This document shows positions 26,599 through 34,227 of a stretch of DNA of 64,000 nt, one piece after another. The first letter of the stretch is position 1, and every line of letters begins with the position of its first letter. The DNA comes from Filobacillus milosensis (GTDB lineage: Bacteria; Bacillota; Bacilli; Bacillales; Alkalibacillaceae): NCBI RefSeq assembly GCF_004402015.1, contig NZ_SOPW01000017.1, positions 1 through 64,000 on the forward strand, given 5' to 3'. The notes under the pieces were generated by a model that worked only from the letters and a program-made list of their open reading frames with translations, was not told the origin of the DNA and searched no databases. The translations under genes were made by a program, and so were the position numbers.

Positions 26599-27180
26599 CT
26601 ATTTAATACGAAGCTCCCTCTCATTTTTGTTACTATGATGCTCTTCTGCTGCCATTGCATCAGCTTTTGTTTGATGAACAGTTCCAAAAGGATGTTCAGG
26701 GGGACCATATATCGAGTAAAGTTTTAAAGGTTGATGTCCCGTATTAATCAAGTTATGCCACTTACCTGCAGGGATCATAATAGCATCATCATCAAATACA
26801 GGTTTACGGAAATCTAAATGATTTTCACTATCCCCCATCATCACAAGACCTTGACCTTCCTCGATTCTAATAAATTGGTCGGTATCTGGATGTTGTTCCA
26901 ACCCAATATCTTCACCTACACCTATACTCATCAATGTAACTTGTAAGTAATCTCCAGTCCATATTGCTCTTCGAAATTCGTCATTTTGTACAGTTGCTTT
27001 ATTAATATCAATGACAAATGGCTGCCCTCCAAAGTCCTGAATACCTTTTACGGCATTGGCATTATTGTTCGGCATATTCATATACGGCTGAACCCATTGA
27101 TGATTGTTCCAGTTATTATAACCCCATTGCTGTTGCATTGGGCTTCCCCATTGGTTTTGACGCCAAGGATGATAATACAT
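26599..27180 (-). CDS. Cupin domain protein with a Gln/Asn/Trp-rich N-terminus
   Basis: About 193 aa. The first 45 residues are rich in Q, N, W, M and P (YYHPWRQNQWGSP, then WGYNNWNNHQW) and are probably disordered. The rest is a single cupin barrel with EQHPDTDQFIRIEEGQG and PAGKWHNLINTG, giving the His/Glu metal-binding sets of the RmlC-like fold. Similar proteins in Bacillus are seen among spore-associated cupins, though I cannot confirm it. The start at 27180 is fixed by GGGAGAAG. A sigma-K-like promoter lies upstream. It neighbours the Cys/His-rich gene on the same strand. Confidence 0.8.
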   Translation of the reverse strand: MYYHPWRQNQWGSPMQQQWGYNNWNNHQWVQPYMNMPNNNANAVKGIQDFGGQPFVIDINKATVQNDEFRRAIWTGDYLQVTLMSIGVGEDIGLEQHPDTDQFIRIEEGQGLVMMGDSENHLDFRKPVFDDDAIMIPAGKWHNLINTGHQPLKLYSIYGPPEHPFGTVHQTKADAMAAEEHHSNKNERELRIK

Positions 27181-27214
27181 AAGATCTTCTCCCTTCATTT
27201 CCATTAATTCACTT

Positions 27215-27242
27215 TATCTTATGCATTGGCCTAACTATGTGT
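27215..27242 (-). promoter_or_regulatory. Possible sigma-K promoter of the cupin gene
   Basis: On the minus strand, CATAAGATA (27215-27223) matches the sigma-K -10 consensus CATANNNTA. ACAC lies 15 bp further upstream, where the -35 AC element belongs. The predicted start is about 27 bp before the ATG. The motifs are short, so chance occurrence is possible. Confidence 0.35.
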
Positions 27243-27299
27243 AAGTCGTAACAATAATATTGGGCGGAAAACTATAGATTCTTTTCTCATTAAACAAAA

Positions 27300-27342
27300 A
27301 AATAGTTCAACCGGAGGCAAAAGCTCTCCAATTGAACTATTT
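27300..27342. terminator. Terminator of putP
   Basis: AAATAGTTCAA and TTGAACTATTT form an 11-bp stem around a longer imperfect inner region. A and T tracts flank both sides, so it can act in both directions. Confidence 0.8.
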
Positions 27343-27363
27343 TATATTAATTATTAATTTGGA

Positions 27364-28872
27364 CTATGAATTCGCAACCTCACGCGCTTTATCAAATTCT
27401 TCTTGAATTTCAGCTGAAGGCTCACGACCAAGTAAACTTACAATAATCGCTACGATCGCTGCTAAAGCAAAACCTGGAACGATTTCATATAAGTCACTAG
27501 GTACATACATATCCCAAATCACTACAGTAACTGCACCAGTGATAATACCAAATAGTGCTCCATTACGAGTTAAACGCTTCCAGAATAATGACAGGAGAAT
27601 GATTGGACCGAATGATGCACCAAAACCTGCCCAAGCATAGGCTACTAACTCAAGTACTAAGCTCTCGTTTAATTTAGCTATTAATAAAGCTAATAGAGCA
27701 ATCACGACTACTGAAATACGTGCTACCCATACCAATTCTTTATTTGAAGCACTCTTTCTAAAGAAACCTTTATAGAAGTCTTCTGCTACTGCTGAAGATG
27801 ATACTAGTAACTGAGAGTCTATTGTACTCATAATCGCTGCTAGAATTGCTGCTAGTAAAATACCTGCAACAACAGGATGAGTTAATAACTGTGTTAATGC
27901 TAAGAATACTGTTTCTTGGTCAGCTAAAACTCCACCTGACATCTCAATTCCACGTTCAGCTAATTCAGCTGATACATCAGCAGTTGCAAGATAGGCATAA
28001 CCTGCGATACCTACAAATACAGCACCAAATAATGATAGGACCATCCAAGTCATACCAATAAAACGAGCTTTTGGTACATCTTTAGGTGTACGTAAAGCCA
28101 TAAATCTTACTAGTATATGTGGTTGACCAAAGTAACCTAAGCCCCATGCAAGTGATGAAATAATTCCAATTGTACTAACACCCTGGATCATTTCAAGGTT
28201 CTTTCCGTCTGTTAAATTACCAACGACATTTACCGCTTCACTCCAACCACCAGCATTTTGAACAGCGATGATCGGTAAAACAATAAGTGCTAAAAACATT
28301 AAAATACCTTGAATAAAATCAGTCCATGATACGGCGATAAAACCACCAAGGAATGTATAACCAATAATTACAATACTACCAATAATAAGTGCACTGTTTG
28401 GAGATAATCCGAAACTACTACTAAATAATTTCGCTCCACCTACAAGACCAGACGCAGTATAGAATGTAAAGAATAATAGAATAACAGCTGCAGACGCTAC
28501 ACGTAATGAACGTGAGTTGTCTCTAAAACGCTGCTCGAAAAAGTCTGGAATAGTAATCGCATTGTTTGAAACCTCTGTGTAAACACGTAAACGCTTAGCA
28601 ACAAATTGCCAGTTTAAATAAGCACCAATTGTTAAACCTACGGCAATCCAAGCTTCAGCTAGACCTGAGATATAAATCGCACCTGGTAGTCCTAAAAGTA
28701 GCCAACTACTCATGTCAGACGCACCAGCACTTAATGCCGCTACACCAGGACCTAATTTTCGTCCGCCAAGAAAGTAATCTGATAGATTGGTAGTTAACTT
28801 ATAACCTATAAGACCTAGGGCAATCATACCAACTATGTAAACTATAAACGTAACTAAAGTAGCTGTATCCAT
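27364..28872 (-). CDS. putP: Sodium/proline symporter (SSS family)
   Basis: This 502-aa protein is an LeuT-fold Na+/solute symporter with 13 predicted helices. It has LGGRKLGPGVAALSAGASDMSSWLLLGLPGAIY, where the ASD-S segment holds the Na+-site residues of PutP. It also has WGLGYFGQPHILVRFMA and the ISTLDSQLL-equivalent STIDSQLLVSSS in TM8. It imports proline as nutrient or osmolyte, equivalent to B. subtilis PutP or OpuE. Its ATG overlaps the stop of a 36-codon membrane peptide gene (TAATG), so the two are translated together. It is about 26 kb from rocA, which degrades proline-derived P5C. Confidence 0.92.
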   Translation of the reverse strand: MDTATLVTFIVYIVGMIALGLIGYKLTTNLSDYFLGGRKLGPGVAALSAGASDMSSWLLLGLPGAIYISGLAEAWIAVGLTIGAYLNWQFVAKRLRVYTEVSNNAITIPDFFEQRFRDNSRSLRVASAAVILLFFTFYTASGLVGGAKLFSSSFGLSPNSALIIGSIVIIGYTFLGGFIAVSWTDFIQGILMFLALIVLPIIAVQNAGGWSEAVNVVGNLTDGKNLEMIQGVSTIGIISSLAWGLGYFGQPHILVRFMALRTPKDVPKARFIGMTWMVLSLFGAVFVGIAGYAYLATADVSAELAERGIEMSGGVLADQETVFLALTQLLTHPVVAGILLAAILAAIMSTIDSQLLVSSSAVAEDFYKGFFRKSASNKELVWVARISVVVIALLALLIAKLNESLVLELVAYAWAGFGASFGPIILLSLFWKRLTRNGALFGIITGAVTVVIWDMYVPSDLYEIVPGFALAAIVAIIVSLLGREPSAEIQEEFDKAREVANS

Positions 28873-28982
28873 TACTTATCTCCACGCCCCTTCAACATTG
28901 AAATTAATGACAGAATAACTACTAATGACATTGGCACAAAAAGCCAAAACCATGTCCAAAAAGATAGACTGTACTCTTCCAT
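28872..28982 (-). CDS. 36-aa single-helix membrane protein, probable symporter accessory subunit
   Basis: The peptide begins MEEYSLSFWTWFWLF and ends SMLKGRGDK, giving one transmembrane helix (about residues 9-30) with an acidic outer and basic inner end. GGAGGAATTGAA precedes the ATG at 28982, an excellent ribosome binding site. Its TAA overlaps the putP ATG by one base, so putP translation depends on it. Tiny hydrophobic partners next to SSS transporters are known from other lineages, where they are called symporter small accessory proteins. This one looks analogous, but homology is untested. Confidence 0.75.
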   Translation of the reverse strand: MEEYSLSFWTWFWLFVPMSLVVILSLISMLKGRGDK

Positions 28983-29017
28983 TTCAATTCCTCCTTTTTT
29001 TTAAAAGCTATTTTCTT

Positions 29018-29045
29018 ATTTTACACTAAAATTCCGACAATTCAA
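29018..29045 (-). promoter_or_regulatory. Putative promoter of the small-protein/putP operon
   Basis: On the minus strand, TTGAAT (29040-29045) and TAAAAT (29018-29023) are 16 bp apart, about 36 bp upstream of the first ATG. Confidence 0.4.
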
Positions 29046-29153
29046 ATTTTGCTTGTCTTGTAAAGAGTTTATTCGGTGAAAAAAGAATTATGATAATTGT
29101 CCTATTTTCGCTTTTAATCGTTAGGACGACATCGTTTTTTAAGCTTTTTCATA

Positions 29154-29187
29154 AAAATAAAAGACCCAGTTAATGAACTGAGTCTTT
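29154..29187 (-). terminator. Terminator of the Nudix gene
   Basis: A 12-bp stem AAAGACCCAGTT / AACTGAGTCTTT, with one C/A mismatch and a 4-nt loop, is followed by T residues on the minus strand. Confidence 0.8.
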
Positions 29188-29204
29188 CCAAGAAAAAATG
29201 TGAT

Positions 29205-29657
29205 CTATAATAGTTTCATGTTCCAGTTTCCATCTCGTCGGTCGTAATGGAATTCACTTAAATAATCTGACTCAAAAACCTTGAACATATGTTCAAAATC
29301 ACTTGCTAATGAATAGTCTTTCAATTGCTCCTTATGAATCCAAAAGACATTACCCTCATCTGAAGACGTCAATTCACCTTCATATTGCTCCGATTTATAG
29401 AAAAAGACGATATATCGTTCATCATTTTTAGTCTGAAATTGTTTGACGCCGCAAAGTTGAGGCTGTTTTATTACTAAACCAGTCTCTTCATAAACCTCTC
29501 TAATCACTGATTCAGAGAATGATTCTTCTTTTTCAATATGCCCGCCAGGAAACGTAATCCCTGGCCAATTGGAACTCACTCGATCTTGAACTAAAATATG
29601 ATCTCCATCATAAACCATGCACATATTCGTTAAAATAGCTTTCTCACTTTTCCCCAT
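29205..29657 (-). CDS. Nudix hydrolase, MutT/8-oxo-dGTP diphosphatase-like
   Basis: This 150-aa protein has a complete Nudix box, GGHIEKEESFSESVIREVYEETG, preceded by WPGITFPG. It resembles Bacillus MutT-type proteins annotated as 8-oxo-dGTP diphosphatases, which clean the nucleotide pool, but the substrate is not proven by the motif. The start at 29657 (MGKSEKAILTNMC) is preferred because AAGTGAG lies at a sensible distance; a GTG at 29672 would overlap it. It is monocistronic with its own terminator. A third Nudix family member in the window lies outside the 8.8-10.3 kb pair. Confidence 0.83.
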   Translation of the reverse strand: MGKSEKAILTNMCMVYDGDHILVQDRVSSNWPGITFPGGHIEKEESFSESVIREVYEETGLVIKQPQLCGVKQFQTKNDERYIVFFYKSEQYEGELTSSDEGNVFWIHKEQLKDYSLASDFEHMFKVFESDYLSEFHYDRRDGNWNMKLL

Positions 29658-29791
29658 ATAAAAATATCTCACTTTCTATTTATGTATTTATTCAAATTTT
29701 AACAAATAATTGGTAGGCATATCCAATCTATCTTTTAAGTTTTAATAATTCATAATGCATTTCAGCAAATTGCTTATAAAACGAAGATTTA

Positions 29792-30376
29792 CTAATAACC
29801 TTTACGCATGGTAGCTATCCGACGAATTAACACCAAAACTCCGCCCAAAAATAATCCTAAAACTGCCATGACCAAAGTTGGTAAACTTTCGTTGATTATG
29901 TGATTTATTTTTTTACTAAAAGGTTCAGGAATATGTTCCTCCCTTGGTTCAACATACTTAAGGTGGTTAACTGAATCCCCCCAAACTGCAGATTTCCAGC
30001 CGTTTTCACGTTTTTCTAACCAAATTTCTATTCGATCTCCGACCATTATATCCATTCTTTTACCACCTTCCATTTGAACCCAGGATGGTATGTAAGAATA
30101 TGTAATACTTATTGAATCACCTTTAGTCTTCTCAAAATGATTTGGTTTTTTAATAACTTGCTCGATTTCTAATTGCATTTTTCTTAATTGACTTGGATAA
30201 CTCCTATCACGCTCTTGAACTAATACGTCAGTTTTAACATCACCTATGATTTGTAGAGGTGCTTCATTTTTCCTTTCCTCTATTTCTTTGGGATCCATTG
30301 CTGCATCTAAATGAACTTGCTCTGAAAACACAAATATGAAAGTTAACATGTAGACTAGAGTGAAAATTTTTTTCAT
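29792..30376 (-). CDS. Secreted or membrane-anchored protein, unknown function
   Basis: This 194-aa protein has an N-terminal signal peptide (KKIFTLVYMLTFIFVFSEQVHLDAA). It continues with an extracytoplasmic domain of about 130 residues containing the segments SISITYSYIPSWVQMEGG and GDRIEIWLEKRENGWKSAVWGD, and a C-terminal transmembrane helix (about residues 166-186) followed by RRIATMRKGY. The type I topology suggests a sensor or wall-facing anchor. I recognise no family. The ribosome binding site is weak, and no adjacent partner gene is on the same strand in close range. Confidence 0.6.
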   Translation of the reverse strand: MKKIFTLVYMLTFIFVFSEQVHLDAAMDPKEIEERKNEAPLQIIGDVKTDVLVQERDRSYPSQLRKMQLEIEQVIKKPNHFEKTKGDSISITYSYIPSWVQMEGGKRMDIMVGDRIEIWLEKRENGWKSAVWGDSVNHLKYVEPREEHIPEPFSKKINHIINESLPTLVMAVLGLFLGGVLVLIRRIATMRKGY

Positions 30377-30539
30377 GATTAACCAACCTAACTTTTATTT
30401 GCCTTAACTTATCAGACGATAGATTCTGCGAAAAGTTTCATGCCAAAGTTTTTGTTAAAAATTTTATTTTTGCAGAAGGATTTTCGCTAAAAGCGTCGAA
30501 ATATTTTTCTTGAAATTTATTTAACAGGAGATGATGTTT

Positions 30540-31262
30540 ATGAAACGGGAAAACATTTTAGAATTCACTCAACCCGGTGATAAATCGTTCAAATACCGGC
30601 ACAATTATTCAATGTCGATGGAACTACGAGATGAATTATTGGCAAATGTTTATTTAAAGTTTGTGCATTTCGCCTTTGAACACCTTTATGATGAGTCAGC
30701 TATAGAAGCCTTTAACCAATTCATGCAAGAACATGACTTAACTAAGGAAAATGAAAGTCTCATACACCATATATTATTTTGGTGGCGCACCTTAAATTTA
30801 ATGAAGATTGATCCAGACCTAAACATTATTCAAGATTTCATTAATCATCACAGAGATTATTTTGAAAAATGGCCCCTTCTTAAATCCTGGCTTTACGAAT
30901 GGCATAACATAGTTCCAGGCTTTTATTTCAATGGATCACAGTTCGGTGCAAACGGTTATGTGATGATTGATACGAATACCCACCAGCCTCTAGATGTTTT
31001 CAACCCTTTACCAACCTTCGATACACCTCCGAATAAGACTATATCAGCTGGATTTCTACTTCCATTTTGTGATTCCCTATACTTCCCACTTTGTGAATTT
31101 TACACTTTTGAAGCCAGTACCAACCAGGAAGTTGCCGCACACATTACTCACTACTCAGACTTATATGAAGCTTCAACTGACAAGTTCGACTGGTTTATTA
31201 GAATGTTTTCGTTACTGCTTAGAGTAGAGAAAGTCACATTGAGTAATTTAAGGAACAATTAA
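30540..31262 (+). CDS. Hypothetical protein, unknown function
   Basis: This 240-aa soluble protein is rich in aromatic residues (Trp, Phe, Tyr) and mainly helical in its first 130 residues. Its second half has FNPLPTFDTPPNKTISAGFLLPFCD followed by aromatic-rich sequence. No catalytic motif, signal peptide or membrane helix is evident. The ATG at 30540 is chosen because AGGAG is nine bases upstream; two earlier ATG codons abut that site. It runs convergent with the histidine phosphatase gene, and the two stop codons overlap by 4 bp. Confidence 0.65.
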   Translation: MKRENILEFTQPGDKSFKYRHNYSMSMELRDELLANVYLKFVHFAFEHLYDESAIEAFNQFMQEHDLTKENESLIHHILFWWRTLNLMKIDPDLNIIQDFINHHRDYFEKWPLLKSWLYEWHNIVPGFYFNGSQFGANGYVMIDTNTHQPLDVFNPLPTFDTPPNKTISAGFLLPFCDSLYFPLCEFYTFEASTNQEVAAHITHYSDLYEASTDKFDWFIRMFSLLLRVEKVTLSNLRNN

Positions 31263-31876
31263 ATCTGTAAGTGTTTATTCTTGAGGTGTCTTTGATTATT
31301 TAAAAATCGCACTATTCTTGACTCATCATTAGCTTCAAGTAAATGAATACCCGTATCGCCAGTAGGAAATATAGTTTGATCATCATTAGGCTGTTTTATA
31401 AATGCCTTTATAAAGTTAGAGATTAGACCACCATGTGACACAACTGCAACACGCTCTAGATTTTTGTGATTAGTGATTATGTTATGAAAGACCCTTTCCG
31501 CTCTAAAACGTAAATATAATTCAGATTCACCTTTTTCAATGGGGACATGATATGGTCTTCCACCCTCTGGTAAAGGGTACTTTACTGCCGCTTCTCCTTT
31601 AGATATCCCTGCGAGAACGCCATTGTTCCACTCCATTAAGTCACTTTCTTCGATTAACTCACAACCTATTTGTTCTTGAAGTATTTCAGCAGTTTTTTTA
31701 GCTCTCTTTAATGGACTTGTTAAGATTAATTCTGGTGGAAGTTGTTCAGCGAGGTAATGGGCCATACTTCTTGCTTGCTCTGTCCCCAGTGAAGTTAACG
31801 GGAAGTCAGCCCTTCCTTCATGCACTCCTGTAATATCCGCTTCAGATTGACCATGTCTAATAACTATTATTTGCAA
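31259..31876 (-). CDS. Histidine phosphatase family protein (phosphoglycerate mutase-like)
   Basis: This 205-aa protein carries the RHG motif VIRHGQSEADITGVHEGRADFPLTSLG at its N-terminus. The second catalytic His lies in VVSHGGLISNF, and TSPLKRAKKTAEIL lines the phosphate pocket. It is a cytosolic phosphomonoesterase or mutase with unknown substrate. The start is probably the TTG at 31876, six bases after GGGGGAG, because the next residues run straight into the catalytic motif. An upstream TTG at 31891 overlaps the ribosome binding site. Confidence 0.85.
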   Translation of the reverse strand: MQIIVIRHGQSEADITGVHEGRADFPLTSLGTEQARSMAHYLAEQLPPELILTSPLKRAKKTAEILQEQIGCELIEESDLMEWNNGVLAGISKGEAAVKYPLPEGGRPYHVPIEKGESELYLRFRAERVFHNIITNHKNLERVAVVSHGGLISNFIKAFIKQPNDDQTIFPTGDTGIHLLEANDESRIVRFLNNQRHLKNKHLQI

Positions 31877-31949
31877 TGTTTTCTCCCCCAAAAAAATTCA
31901 CTTTTAGTATATTTTACCATATATTAATCCCAATATTTTCAACAAAATG

Positions 31950-31988
31950 AAAAAGCACTTTCAGTAATATTAGCTGAAAGTGCTTTTT
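31950..31988. terminator. Strong terminator downstream of the methyltransferase/GNAT operon
   Basis: A perfect 15-bp stem AAAAAGCACTTTCAG / CTGAAAGTGCTTTTT encloses a 9-nt loop, with A and T tracts on both strands. Confidence 0.9.
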
Positions 31989-32011
31989 AAACGTTTTATT
32001 GTTAAAAAGAT

Positions 32012-32551
32012 TCAATTATCCCATTCATCTTTTAGAATGGCATAAATACAATCATCTTCCCAATAACCTTTTAGATTTATACTCTGAACAAAATGAGCTT
32101 CTTTTCTCATCCCTAACTTGTTCAGTAGCTTTATTGAATTAATATTATTAGGGTCAACCGATGCAGTAATGCGATGTTTTTTTAAATTCTTGAACAAATA
32201 AGAAATCATAGCTCGAAGCGATTCTGTAGCATAACCCTTTTGTTGTTCAGTTGGCGCAATTGTATAACCAATTTCAATTTGATCATCATCTACAAAGTGT
32301 ATGCCAATATCCCCAATAAGAATACCACTATCTTTTAAACAAACAGCAACTTGATACCATGTATTAGTCCTATTAAATTCAACACAGTTACTCAAAATGA
32401 ACTTCCTTACATCATTGATTGATGTTGGGTGAAAAGATTGAAATTGATAAATTTCTGGCTGTGAACGATATTGAAAATAATCTTCCGCATCTGAAGGAGA
32501 AAGTTTTCTTAATAACAACCTATCTGTAGATATTAATGTGTCAATTTTCAT
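32012..32551 (-). CDS. GNAT N-acetyltransferase, RimJ/RimL-like
   Basis: This 179-aa protein has STDRLLLRKLSPSDAEDYFQYRSQPEIYQFQ at its N-terminus. Its acetyl-CoA loop is PTEQQKGYATESLRAMISYLF, and the C-terminal signature is VDPNNINSIKLLNKLGMRKEA. It is similar in type to the protein at 6792. The substrate is unknown. The start at 32551 follows GGGGGGA. It lies 28 bp downstream of the RlmD-like methyltransferase gene with no terminator between them, so the pair is likely an operon. Confidence 0.86.
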   Translation of the reverse strand: MKIDTLISTDRLLLRKLSPSDAEDYFQYRSQPEIYQFQSFHPTSINDVRKFILSNCVEFNRTNTWYQVAVCLKDSGILIGDIGIHFVDDDQIEIGYTIAPTEQQKGYATESLRAMISYLFKNLKKHRITASVDPNNINSIKLLNKLGMRKEAHFVQSINLKGYWEDDCIYAILKDEWDN

Positions 32552-32579
32552 ACCGTCCCCCCTTATCATTTAAGAAAAG

Positions 32580-34052
32580 TCATTTCAACACAAGCTTTGC
32601 GACGCTTTCCACGTGCACCGTTTGCGGAAACATATCCACTGGTTGAATCTCTTTAACCTTATATCCGTTCTTCACTAAATACTTCATATCACGCGCCTGT
32701 GTCTCTGGGTTACAGGACACATACACCACGCGTTTCGGCTTTAGTTTAACAATACTTGATAAAAAGGCTTCATCGCTACCGCTTCTGGGTGGATCCAAAA
32801 TGACTACATCTGCTTTTTCACCTCGGGCAGCCATTTGTACCATGAACTCTCCGGCGTCACCTTGATAGAATCGTGCATTTTTCACGCCGTTTCGCTTAGA
32901 ATTTCGAATGGCATCTCGAACTGCACCTTTATTAAGCTCCACGCCAATAACTTTTCCAGCTTTCTGGCTTGCAACTAAACCAATCGTACCAATCCCACAA
33001 TATGCATCAATTACCGTTTCATTTCCAGTTAACTCTGCCATTTTAATTGCTTCTGAGTAAAGCTTCTCTGTCTGAACCGGATTGATCTGATAAAAGGATT
33101 TTGAGGAGATTTCGAACTCTAATCCACAGAGCGTGTCTGTGATCGTACCCTTGCCGAAGAGCACTTTCTCCTGGTCTCCAAGCACCATGCTGTCACTTCT
33201 ATTATTGATGTTTAAAATTATCGTCGTAATTTCCGGATGTTCTTTTTTTAATGCTTTAATAAAATTATTCTTACCCTTGAACATAGGAGATGCCGCTACT
33301 AAGACCACCATAATCTCTCCACTGTTCTTGCCTACCCTTACTAGTACATGTCTTAAGAACCCTCGTTCTGTATCTTCATTGTATGGCTGCATTTTAAAGG
33401 ACTTCATCATACCCTTTATAGTTTGTATAATTTCGTCCGCTTTAGGGTCGTGAATCATGGACCCATCCATTGGTATTATTCGATGCGTATTCGGGGCATA
33501 TAGTCCGCTAATGATCTGCTTCTTTTTATTCATACCGAATGTCATCGTATTTTTATTCCGATAACCATAAGGGTGATCCATAGTTATGATGGAATCCGGT
33601 TTTCCAAATGGGTCCATTAATTGGTCAATGGTATGCTGCTTAAAACGTGTTTGCGCCTCATAACTCATGTGATGAATCTGACAACCGCCTCGTTCGTAAT
33701 AATACTTGGATGGTGAAATAACACGGTCTTCTGAGGTTTTAATCACACGTTTCAACTCAGCGTTAGTAAAACGTCCTTTTTGAGAAATAATCACTTCAGC
33801 TGTTTCACCAGGCAACAAGTTCTCTACGGAAAGCTCTTTACCTTCCCACTGAAAAACACCTTTTCCCTCTTTCGTAAGGCCTGTGCAGGTTACTTCTGCA
33901 ATTATACCTTTACGACCACGTGGAGGCTTATTTGTTGTTTTAGGGCTTCCTTTAGATTTCCCCTGTGGCGAGTGTTGTTTGTTATTCTGTTTTTCAGGAT
34001 TATTTCGTTTATTTCCGGACTTTTTATATCCTTTATTCTTTCTTTTCGTCAT
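32580..34052 (-). CDS. TrmA/RumA-family RNA uridine-C5 methyltransferase lacking Fe-S cysteines
   Basis: This 490-aa protein has a basic, low-complexity N-terminal tail (residues 1-45), a TRAM domain, and a SAM methyltransferase domain. The SAM motif is VIDAYCGIGTIGL, the next motif is LDPPRSGSDEAF, and the catalytic Cys lies in VSCNPETQARD. Family members methylate C5 of uridine in 23S rRNA or tRNA. The Fe-S cluster ligands normally read CX5CXXC plus a distal Cys. Here the region reads SKYYYERGGC and the distal site is DGS, so three of four Cys are gone. The paralogue at 36366 retains all four. It is probably equivalent to B. subtilis YfjO, but the target is unknown. Confidence 0.87.
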   Translation of the reverse strand: MTKRKNKGYKKSGNKRNNPEKQNNKQHSPQGKSKGSPKTTNKPPRGRKGIIAEVTCTGLTKEGKGVFQWEGKELSVENLLPGETAEVIISQKGRFTNAELKRVIKTSEDRVISPSKYYYERGGCQIHHMSYEAQTRFKQHTIDQLMDPFGKPDSIITMDHPYGYRNKNTMTFGMNKKKQIISGLYAPNTHRIIPMDGSMIHDPKADEIIQTIKGMMKSFKMQPYNEDTERGFLRHVLVRVGKNSGEIMVVLVAASPMFKGKNNFIKALKKEHPEITTIILNINNRSDSMVLGDQEKVLFGKGTITDTLCGLEFEISSKSFYQINPVQTEKLYSEAIKMAELTGNETVIDAYCGIGTIGLVASQKAGKVIGVELNKGAVRDAIRNSKRNGVKNARFYQGDAGEFMVQMAARGEKADVVILDPPRSGSDEAFLSSIVKLKPKRVVYVSCNPETQARDMKYLVKNGYKVKEIQPVDMFPQTVHVESVAKLVLK

Positions 34053-34227
34053 AAGACACTACCTAACTTTTCTTATACTTTGACACTCCATTATAAACTA
34101 CCCGGAGCTGGCAGTAAAATGTATTAATGTAACACTCACTTAAATAAATATAAGGGGTAGTGACAAGTAGAGAAAGGAATTTTCGAATCATAACGCGAAA
34201 ACAATACGTATATGAAAGGAGAATTTG

